A DNA stretch of 6,020 nt from a bacterium (GTDB lineage: Bacteria; Bacteroidota; Ignavibacteria; Kapaibacteriales; UBA2268). Below, piece after piece: positions 1 to 4,506 of the stretch. The notes under the pieces were generated by a model that ran no database searches, was not told the origin of the DNA, and saw only the letters and a program-made list of their open reading frames with translations. The translations under genes and the position numbers were made by a program. Each line of letters begins with the position of its first letter. The first letter of the stretch is position 1. The DNA lies in assembly GCA_030426865.1 (NCBI GenBank), contig JAUHXN010000183.1, forward strand, positions 1-6,020, written 5' to 3'.

Positions 1-44
1 AAAGCCTTTTAAAAACATTAAAACAAGTCAAATACATTATAATA

Positions 45-242
45 ATGTCATCACCATCTAATAATATGTTTATGAATCAATCAAACACATTTACAACAAC
101 ACAAAATCAAAATTTAAATTTACAAAATACAAATTTAAAAATGATTCGCAAAACAGTAAAAACAAGTCAAAATCGTCCAAATAGACCAGATGCAGGAGAT
201 CTTGCACTTATCCAAAGAAAATTAGACTTTAAAAATTGTTAA
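45..242 (+). CDS. Hypothetical low-complexity Asn/Thr/Gln-rich protein, possibly 5'-truncated by the window edge
   Basis: I do not recognise this protein. Read from the ATG at 45 it is 65 residues. Residues 1-31 are almost entirely Asn, Gln, Ser, Thr, Met and Leu. The second half is basic and more ordinary: it starts IRKTVKTSQNRPNRPDAGD and ends ALIQRKLDFKNC. There is no in-frame stop between position 3 and the ATG, so the frame is open to the left edge and the protein may start upstream. The upstream codons are very A/T-rich (Lys, Ile, Leu, Tyr), which fits an untranslated leader at least as well. No Shine-Dalgarno sequence precedes the ATG. Third codon positions are nearly all A or T. Such Asn-rich tracts are common in A/T-rich protists and giant viruses and unusual in the Bacteroidota-like genes at the right. 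A chance ORF in A/T-rich DNA is possible, but the C-terminal half looks protein-like. Confidence 0.35.
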   Translation: MSSPSNNMFMNQSNTFTTTQNQNLNLQNTNLKMIRKTVKTSQNRPNRPDAGDLALIQRKLDFKNC

Positions 243-277
243 AAAATCAATTTTATAAATAAATTTGTAAAAATTAA

Positions 278-307
278 AATTTAAAAAATAAATTTTTTTT
301 TTAAATT
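278..307. terminator. A/T-only hairpin downstream of the first ORF
   Basis: The 11-nt arm AATTTAAAAAA (278-288) is the exact reverse complement of TTTTTTAAATT (297-307), separated by 8 nt. It starts 36 nt after the stop codon at 240-242 and includes a T-run, so it could act as a transcript end signal on the plus strand. With no G or C in the stem it would be a weak bacterial terminator. Giant viruses of the mimivirus type use A/T-rich palindromes as transcript-end signals, which would fit the composition, but this is inference. Dyads of this length also arise easily in such A/T-rich DNA. Confidence 0.3.
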
Positions 308-350
308 AATATATTTAATTTTGCCCATCAATATCAATCATATTGTTTAT
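306..350. repeat. Direct repeat, copy 1 (~45 nt)
   Basis: Copy 1 of a two-copy repeat. The 22-nt core at 317-338, which contains TTGCCCATCAATATCAA, is identical to 399-420. Similarity continues on both sides: TTAA(A)TATATT before the core, and 9 of 12 positions after it. The spacing between copies is 82 nt. The cores are the only stretches with several C in a row in this part of the intergenic region. On the minus strand a core reads ATTGATATTGATGGGC. Confidence 0.85.
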
Positions 351-386
351 AATCCCATAAATTAAAATAAATTTTATTTTTTAAAG

Positions 387-432
387 TTAAATATATTGAA
401 TTTTGCCCATCAATATCAATTATAATGCTTAT
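387..432. repeat. Direct repeat, copy 2 (~45 nt)
   Basis: Copy 2 of the repeat, with its identical 22-nt core at 399-420. The one-base length difference from copy 1 lies in the leading TTAAATATATT. Two phased copies upstream of the ORF at 545 could be protein-binding or promoter sites, or the remnant of a local duplication. The sequence does not decide. Confidence 0.85.
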
Positions 433-544
433 TACTCCTTTAAATTTCAGACCCCTTCACCCTTGGTTTTGACTAAAAAAATCTTATAAAAAAATTATCT
501 TAATCAAAAAAAAATAAATAATTTTAAGTAAGTAGTTAGTCAGA

Positions 545-751
545 ATGAATATTTGTCATATGAATTGTGGTTGTGGTGGTAAAAAAGTTACTACATGTTC
601 TTGTCAAAGGTTGACTACATGTGATTCTTGTCAAAGGTTGACTTGTTACGAACACCTCTATGATGAAAAAACATGTGTTGATTGTTCATTACAATATGGC
701 CATCTTGAATTATGTTTCGCAAAACAACAAATTGAAGAATTGAAAAAATAA
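545..751 (+). CDS. Small Cys-rich, probable zinc-binding protein
   Basis: I cannot assign a family. The 68-residue product has 11 cysteines (4, 8, 10, 18, 20, 26, 29, 34, 44, 47, 57). The clearest metal-site pattern is C26-x2-C29-x4-C34-x2-H37-x6-C44-x2-C47, spaced like a treble-clef or RING-type zinc site, with more Cys pairs ahead of it (C8/C10, C18/C20). The C-terminus (residues 55-68) is charged and probably helical. Residues around 17-33 contain an in-frame duplication, TCSCQRLT followed by TCDSCQRLT. The start at 545 has no Shine-Dalgarno sequence, and an alternative Met lies at residue 6. Small Cys-rich zinc proteins of this kind are frequent in eukaryotes and giant viruses, but bacterial examples exist. 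The stop codon is the TAA of TAACA, as for the next gene; see the findings. The Cys spacing and internal repeat make chance coding unlikely; the function is unknown. Confidence 0.6.
   Translation: MNICHMNCGCGGKKVTTCSCQRLTTCDSCQRLTCYEHLYDEKTCVDCSLQYGHLELCFAKQQIEELKK
598..643 (+). repeat. In-frame direct repeat inside the Cys-rich ORF
   Basis: The 19-nt sequence TTCTTGTCAAAGGTTGACT occurs at 598-616 and again, identical, at 625-643. The 27-nt offset (nine codons) keeps the frame, so SCQRLT is repeated in the protein. Perfect nucleotide identity, including third positions, points to a recent duplication. Confidence 0.9.
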
Positions 752-772
752 CAAGATACATCCAACAAAACC

Positions 773-803
773 TAAAATGCATTAAAATGCAGTTTAGCTA
801 AAC
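773..803. promoter_or_regulatory. Two adjacent dyads plus a short direct repeat upstream of the DUF2071 gene
   Basis: TGCATT-AA-AATGCA (778-791) is a perfect inverted repeat with a 2-nt centre. Immediately after it comes the perfect 12-bp palindrome GTTTAGCTAAAC (792-803). TAAAATGCA is also directly repeated, 10 nt apart (773-781, 783-791). They lie between the stop of the Cys-rich ORF (751) and the ATG at 826. They could be an operator, a terminator for the upstream ORF, or stems of a recombination site of the type discussed in the findings. There is no T-run after them, which speaks against a classical terminator. Confidence 0.4.
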
Positions 804-823
804 CGTTAATGGCAATTAGAATA
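795..823 (+). repeat. Flanking repeat, copy 1, directly before the DUF2071 gene
   Basis: This 29-nt stretch aligns without gaps to 1584-1612, with 20 of 29 bases identical. Shared parts are TAGC at the start, GTT in the middle and AGAATA at the end; allowing one gap also aligns GGCA. It ends 2 nt before the start codon at 826. Together with the second copy it brackets the DUF2071 gene in direct orientation, the offset being 789 bp. Confidence 0.5.
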
Positions 824-825
824 GA

Positions 826-1542
826 ATGAAAATACCGAAGATTAAAGGAATAATAGACCGAAGAATTCTTATCAATTATCAAGTTGAAAAGGAAATCTTG
901 GGGAATTACCTGCCTAAACCATTTAAACCAAAATTGGTAAATGGAAAAGGAATCGCAGGTATCTGTTTAATAAGGTTGAAAGAAATTAGACCTGCAGGTT
1001 TGCCAAAGCAAGTTGGAATATCTTCTGAGAATGGAGCTCATAGGATTGCTATTGAATGGAGAGAAGATGGAAAACTGAAAGAAGGGGTTTTCATACCTAG
1101 AAGAGACACTTCCTCTAAACTGAATTCATGGGCAGGTGGAACCATTTTCCCTGGTGTCCATCATTTAGCTGAATTCACGGTTAATGAATCAGAAGGAAAT
1201 TATGAAGTAAGTTTTATAAGTGACGACGAAACATCTTTGTCAATTGAGGCTTACGAAACGGACAATTGGAATAACAAAAGTGTATTTGAAAATTTGGAAT
1301 GTATTTCAGATTTTTTTGAGAGAGGCACAATCGGATATTCCCCAGATAAAAAGGATTTTGACGGTCTTGAACTCAAAGCTTATACTTGGAAAGTATCACC
1401 TCTAAAAGTAAAAAAAGTTAAATCTAGTTTTTTTGAGAATAAGAGTATTTTTCCAGAAGGTTCTGTTAAATTTGATAATGCTCTTTTGATGAAGGATATC
1501 GAACATGAATGGATTGGATTGAAGAAAATAAGAATTAGCTAA
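826..1542 (+). CDS. DUF2071 (YqjF/COG3361-type) family protein
   Basis: A 238-residue cytoplasmic protein without signal peptide or membrane segment. I recognise the DUF2071 family by its overall pattern: an N-terminal segment with LPKPFKPKLVNGKGIAG (29-45), then GICLIRLKEIRPAGLP (45-60), SENGAHRIAIEW (67-78), EGVFIPRRDTSSKLN (86-100) and GGTIFPGVHHLAEF (104-117), then beta-rich repeats and a C-terminal HEWIGLKKI. The family is thought to share the acetoacetate-decarboxylase-like beta fold; no reaction is established, and none is claimed here. The length is normal and the gene looks intact. The ATG at 826 has no Shine-Dalgarno sequence, as is common in Bacteroidota. It stands alone between two related repeats (795-823, 1584-1612), and its stop codon is part of TAACA. 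This suggests a mobile single-gene unit rather than an operon member. Confidence 0.88.
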   Translation: MKIPKIKGIIDRRILINYQVEKEILGNYLPKPFKPKLVNGKGIAGICLIRLKEIRPAGLPKQVGISSENGAHRIAIEWREDGKLKEGVFIPRRDTSSKLNSWAGGTIFPGVHHLAEFTVNESEGNYEVSFISDDETSLSIEAYETDNWNNKSVFENLECISDFFERGTIGYSPDKKDFDGLELKAYTWKVSPLKVKKVKSSFFENKSIFPEGSVKFDNALLMKDIEHEWIGLKKIRIS

Positions 1543-1550
1543 CATGGTGT

Positions 1551-1592
1551 ATAGTACATAGCCGCCCAACGGGATACTACTCATAGCCTAAC
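1551..1592. repeat. Imperfect tandem repeat with small hairpins after the DUF2071 gene
   Basis: ATAGTACATAGCCGCCCAAC (1551-1570) and ATACTACTCATAGCCTAAC (1574-1592) are variants of one unit, both containing CATAGCC and ending in AAC. CCC-AAC-GGG (1565-1573) forms a small stem, and TAGTA (1552-1556) can pair with TACTA (1575-1579) around it. The structure begins within 10 nt of the stop codon and is richer in G+C than its surroundings. There is no T-run, so a rho-independent terminator is unlikely. A folded recombination site or structured 3' end is more plausible. Confidence 0.5.
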
Positions 1593-1612
1593 AGTTCAAA
1601 GGCATAAGAATA
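1584..1612 (+). repeat. Flanking repeat, copy 2, after the DUF2071 gene
   Basis: Partner of 795-823 with 20 of 29 identical bases and no gaps. The core reads CTAACAGTTCAAAGGCA here against CTAAACCGTTAATGGCA in copy 1. It overlaps the end of the imperfect tandem repeat at 1551-1592. Confidence 0.5.
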
Positions 1613-1710
1613 ATAATAAGAAAATGTACATATTTCATACTTATTTATCTTCATTTAACCTGTGCCTCTTTACTAATTCAACTATTATTTGTAAATTAGT
1701 ATAAACCAAT

Positions 1711-1716
1711 AAAGGA
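1711..1716 (+). promoter_or_regulatory. Shine-Dalgarno-like site of the lipoprotein gene
   Basis: AAAGGA lies 6 nt before the ATG at 1723 and supports that start. It is the only clear Shine-Dalgarno-like site among the gene starts of this window. About 20 nt further upstream, TATTATTTG (1683-1691) resembles the Bacteroidota -7 element TAnnTTTG but with one extra spacer base, so a promoter there is only a weak suggestion. Confidence 0.45.
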
Positions 1717-1722
1717 AAAGAG

Positions 1723-2211
1723 ATGAAAAAGATATTAATGATTTTGATGCTTGCATTGTTTGTGAGTTGTAGTGATTCTACTACTGATCCTGAAGATAAA
1801 AATGCAACTAAAGTAAGTATTGCTGAATTATCAACTCAACCCGGATTCGAGACTTATCAATCAAGCTACGACTCTTATACGCCAAATGCTGATTATGTAG
1901 ATAGCTTGAAATCTGTTTACAGTTCGGATGATGATAAATTCTACTTATATCTGAAATTAGATTGTCAATGCAATGCTAGTACAAAACTATTCCCTAGAAT
2001 GATGAAGACTTTAGACGCAGCAGGTATTAGTCACGACAATATTAATATGTATCTAATGTTGGATGAATCCTATAGTTACCCTGAGGAAGACTTTATAACT
2101 GTTACTGATTTACCTCAGTTCTTTGTGATGAGTGGAAGTGAATTACTAGATATAACATCAACTCCTGACTCAGTATTAGTTGAATCTATGTTATACAAAT
2201 CATTCAAGTAA
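1723..2211 (+). CDS. Lipoprotein with a thioredoxin-like domain and a CxC motif
   Basis: The 162-residue product starts with a lipoprotein signal: MKK, a hydrophobic stretch (4-14), and the lipobox FVSC with the acylated Cys at 16. An Asp/Ser/Thr-rich linker follows. From about residue 72 the order is that of a thioredoxin fold: a strand (FYLYLKL), the motif C81-Q-C83, a helix (LFPRMMKTLDAAG), a second strand (INMYLMLDE, 107-115), then LPQFFV (130-135), where Pro131 sits like the conserved cis-proline, and a final strand and helix. The usual active site is CxxC; here it is CxC, so the protein could be a disulfide isomerase-like or reductase-like variant, or a non-catalytic relative. It should sit at the inner or outer membrane facing the periplasm. 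It ends 2 nt before the EVE gene, so both are probably one transcript. The lipoprotein call is firm; the thioredoxin fold is inferred from motif order. Confidence 0.8.
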   Translation: MKKILMILMLALFVSCSDSTTDPEDKNATKVSIAELSTQPGFETYQSSYDSYTPNADYVDSLKSVYSSDDDKFYLYLKLDCQCNASTKLFPRMMKTLDAAGISHDNINMYLMLDESYSYPEEDFITVTDLPQFFVMSGSELLDITSTPDSVLVESMLYKSFK

Positions 2212-2213
2212 AT

Positions 2214-2621
2214 ATGAATTATTGGTTAATCAAATCTGAGCCACACACTTATAGTTTTGACCAGATGAAATCTGACAAAAAGACTTTATGGGACGGCGTT
2301 CGTAACTATCAAGCTAGAAACTTTATGAAAGAAATGAAAAAAGGTGATATTGCCCTTTTTTATCATAGCGGCAAAGATAGACAAGTGGTTGGCGAAGTAG
2401 AGATAGTAAAAGAATACTACCAAGACCCGACTACTGAAGACACAAACTGGGTTGTAGTAGATGTCAAATACAAAAAGACTTTTGCTAATCCAGTAGATTT
2501 GGCTGAGATAAAAGCTAGAAAGACATTAAGCGAAATGCATCTAGTTCGAAATTCGCGGTTATCTGTAAGTTCAGTTAAGAAAAAAGAATATGACATGATT
2601 GTCAAAATGTCTGAAGCTTAA
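2214..2621 (+). CDS. EVE-domain protein (THYN1-like, modified-base-binding type)
   Basis: A 135-residue single-domain protein. Clear EVE-family signatures: YWLIKSEP (3-10), LWDGVRNYQARNFM (25-38), KKGDIALFYHSG (42-53), VVGEVEIVKEYYQDP (58-72) and the C-terminal RLSVSSVKKKEYDMI (115-129). EVE domains are PUA-like folds; eukaryotic THYN1 belongs here, and members bind modified bases in DNA or RNA. Many bacterial members are free-standing housekeeping-like proteins; others are fused to restriction or defence domains. This one has no fusion partner and no defence neighbour. It is slightly shorter than the usual 150-160 residues but keeps both conserved ends. The start is 2 nt after the lipoprotein stop. 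Its TAA shares TTAA (2618-2621) with the stop of the convergent glycosyltransferase gene. Confidence 0.93.
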   Translation: MNYWLIKSEPHTYSFDQMKSDKKTLWDGVRNYQARNFMKEMKKGDIALFYHSGKDRQVVGEVEIVKEYYQDPTTEDTNWVVVDVKYKKTFANPVDLAEIKARKTLSEMHLVRNSRLSVSSVKKKEYDMIVKMSEA

Positions 2622-3637
2622 TCATTTACTAGCATGAGTTCTATCTGTTTTCGAATCATTTCTGTTGTTATAGAACTCATACACTCGTGAGTACCTATTG
2701 GGCATTCCTCAGACCCATGAATTCTACAAGGCCTACACTTTAGCGAGTCATTTTGAACTACAATACTACCTTCTGCTAAAGGGCCAAAACCAAACATAGG
2801 GTGAGTAGCTCCAAAAATAGTAATAGTAGGAGTATTTGTAATAGCTGCGAAATGAGTCGGTGCACTATCATTAGTTACTAATATATCTGAATTGATAAGT
2901 AACTGATATGTCTGAGCGATAGAAGTCATTCCACATATATTAATGACTCCCGAGGCAGTGTCTATTCTATCTTCCTTGCTTCCTATTACTACAACGTTGT
3001 ATTCACTTTTTAGTAAATCAGCTAGATTCGAATACTTATCTGTCCCCCACTTCTTAGTAGCCCAAACAGACCCAGGGGCTAGAACAATCGTCTTTTTTGA
3101 TTCATCATATTTTTGCTGAATTAGAAGGTTTTCTACAAATAGTTTATCTTCTAAAGTTAAGTCAAGCTCTACATTTACCATATTCATATCATCAAACATT
3201 GTAGAAATATATCGCTGTGCCTCATGTAAATGAAATTTATATTTTATTTTGTTAGTATAAACTCGTGAGTTTGAGGCATTATTAAACCCAATTTTAACAG
3301 GTGCCTCTATATTCTTTACAATCTGTGAAGTTCTATATGATTTATGAAGTGAAACAATTATATCAAATTTATAAGTCGATAAACTCTTAGCAAACTCTAT
3401 CGTATTTGCCATAGACTTATGAGAGCCCTTTTTATCCAATATAAACAAGCTGTCTATTGATTTTACTGAAGAAAGTACATTTGCCCCAGCTTTCGTTGTA
3501 AGTACAGATATATCGCAACTATGGGAAGATTTTATTTTTTGAGTTAGAAATGAAGTTAGTGCAATATCACCAAGAAATGCTGTATTGATAATTAGAATTT
3601 TACTATTTTTTGGAATTTCAATCAATCGATTTTCCAT
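2618..3637 (-). CDS. Glycosyltransferase family 9, heptosyltransferase-like (WaaF/RfaF type)
   Basis: The 339-residue product has the two Rossmann halves of GT-B enzymes. In the N-terminal half, KILIINTAFLGDIALTS (13-29) carries Asp24 at the position of the family's catalytic base. In the C-terminal half, VLAPGSVWATKKWGTDKYSN (185-204) is the donor phosphate-binding loop with Lys195/196, and TNDSAPTHFAAITNTPTITI (255-274) is the family's donor-binding signature. Such enzymes transfer heptose from ADP-heptose to the LPS inner core at the cytoplasmic face of the inner membrane. Many Bacteroidota carry GT9 genes of uncertain sugar specificity, so donor and acceptor are not claimed. Cys301, 304, 312 and 319 form a cluster near the C-terminus. 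The start overlaps the acyltransferase gene by 16 nt. It leaves 12 residues before the first strand, a normal length; no Shine-Dalgarno sequence is seen. Last gene of the operon. Confidence 0.92.
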   Translation of the reverse strand: MENRLIEIPKNSKILIINTAFLGDIALTSFLTQKIKSSHSCDISVLTTKAGANVLSSVKSIDSLFILDKKGSHKSMANTIEFAKSLSTYKFDIIVSLHKSYRTSQIVKNIEAPVKIGFNNASNSRVYTNKIKYKFHLHEAQRYISTMFDDMNMVNVELDLTLEDKLFVENLLIQQKYDESKKTIVLAPGSVWATKKWGTDKYSNLADLLKSEYNVVVIGSKEDRIDTASGVINICGMTSIAQTYQLLINSDILVTNDSAPTHFAAITNTPTITIFGATHPMFGFGPLAEGSIVVQNDSLKCRPCRIHGSEECPIGTHECMSSITTEMIRKQIELMLVND

Positions 3638-4506
3638 CTATTATGTTGCCAAGCCCAATGACCAGGATTCTTTTCTATTGCACTTTCTAATAGTTTAAGA
3701 TATCTTTTCGTCAATTCTTCTACTCCTTCATTGTTGTCCACTAAATCCGAATGATCTAGCTCTACTAATTCTACAGTGTAATTATTATTCGAATCACGTA
3801 CCGCGAATCCGACAATTATAGGTGTTTTGAATTTTAAAGCTAATAAAGCAGGTGCCTTGTAAGTCCTAGCTGACCTACCTAAAAAGTCTAATATTAGACC
3901 TTCATTCTTACCAGCTCTTTGATCAGAAAGCATTGCTATTATATCATTAAACTTTATTACCTTTACTAGAGTTAATCCAGCCTTATTCATATCAATTAAC
4001 TGATTACCGCCACGTTGCCTTAAATTTCTTAAGTATTGGTCCGTGTAAGGGTTCATCTGGAATTTTACAACAATATGTAATGGCTTACTTAGAAGAATAC
4101 TAGCAGAATATGCTAACAATTCCCAGTTACCGAAATGTGCAGACAATAGTATTACACCTTTGCCTCTCTCATTAACTTGTTTGATTAATTCTATATTGGA
4201 ATACTTTACCTTAGGATTTTCAGACCCAAAGTTATATTTATCAATTGTAAGTAGTTCTACTAAAGTAATTCCTAGGTTTTGATATGATTCTTTAAGTATT
4301 TTATTAGCATCTGATATAGAATAATCCAAATTGGATTCTAAAATGTTGTGTAAAGTTATTTTCTTTCGTTTAGATGAAGCCAACATCATAACAAGACCTA
4401 ATAACTTTCCAATACTGACTTTTATAGATTCAGGTACGAACCTTAGGAATGTTCTTAATATTTTAAAGAAAAGTAATGATATTTTTTGGAAGATTTCTTT
4501 CATCAT
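3622..4506 (-). CDS. Lipid A biosynthesis acyltransferase, LpxL/HtrB family
   Basis: A 294-residue enzyme of the lysophospholipid/Kdo-lipid A acyltransferase family. A hydrophobic, amphipathic N-terminus (about 8-43) would anchor it to the inner membrane. The catalytic HX4E motif is H124-FGNW-E129 within LLSAHFGNWELLA. AMLSDQRAGKNEG (191-203) holds the conserved Asp-Gln pair, and the C-terminus has the family ending NPGHWAWQHNRWK (280-292). The length matches the family (about 290-310). The expected reaction is transfer of an acyl chain from acyl-ACP to a hydroxyacyl group of lipid A or its precursor at the cytoplasmic face; ornithine-lipid or other lysolipid acylation is an alternative that motifs cannot exclude. 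The ATG at 4506 overlaps the stop of the GWxTD gene as ATGA. A second ATG follows directly at 4503, so the exact start may differ by one residue. The 3' end overlaps the glycosyltransferase start, which fits joint action on LPS. Confidence 0.93.
   Translation of the reverse strand: MMKEIFQKISLLFFKILRTFLRFVPESIKVSIGKLLGLVMMLASSKRKKITLHNILESNLDYSISDANKILKESYQNLGITLVELLTIDKYNFGSENPKVKYSNIELIKQVNERGKGVILLSAHFGNWELLAYSASILLSKPLHIVVKFQMNPYTDQYLRNLRQRGGNQLIDMNKAGLTLVKVIKFNDIIAMLSDQRAGKNEGLILDFLGRSARTYKAPALLALKFKTPIIVGFAVRDSNNNYTVELVELDHSDLVDNNEGVEELTKRYLKLLESAIEKNPGHWAWQHNRWKID

Larger units (their letters stand above)
243..544. other. Very A/T-rich non-coding stretch between the two left-hand ORFs
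   Basis: About 300 bases without a convincing gene on either strand. It holds, in order, an all-A/T inverted repeat (278-307) with a run of ten T at 293-302, two copies of a ~45-nt repeat (306-350 and 387-432), a short C-rich island (about 450-466), then A-runs leading to the start of the next ORF at 545. No RNA gene or bacterial promoter is recognisable. The base composition is clearly more A/T-rich than any intergenic region right of 826. Confidence 0.7.

Noticed and set aside
20..171. AAAACAAGTCAAA at 20-32 and 159-171
   Set aside because: A 13-nt A-rich match in very low-complexity DNA; likely chance.
528..533. GTAAGT as a eukaryotic 5' splice site, and TTTCAG at 445-450 as a 3' splice site
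   Set aside because: Wrong order for one intron and no split coding sequence around them; common short motifs in A/T-rich DNA.
525..547. Possible third copy of the flanking repeat (AGTAGTTAGTCAGAATG) just before the Cys-rich ORF
   Set aside because: Only AGTT and AGAAT resemble the other copies; too weak to count, although its position before an ORF is suggestive.
1220..1405. Plus-strand reading frame inside the DUF2071 gene
   Set aside because: Lies wholly within a well-supported gene in another frame and has no recognisable protein features.
1402..1584. Minus-strand reading frame starting in the repeat after the DUF2071 gene
   Set aside because: Mostly antisense to the DUF2071 3' end; the start lies in the repeat structure and the sequence is Phe/Leu/Ile-rich, as expected from antisense A/T-rich DNA.
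2417..2605. Minus-strand reading frame opposite the EVE gene
   Set aside because: Antisense to a clear EVE domain; no homology-like features.
2214..2621. EVE protein as part of a defence or modification-dependent restriction system
   Set aside because: It is a stand-alone single-domain EVE protein with no nuclease, methylase or helicase neighbour; housekeeping-type EVE proteins are common.
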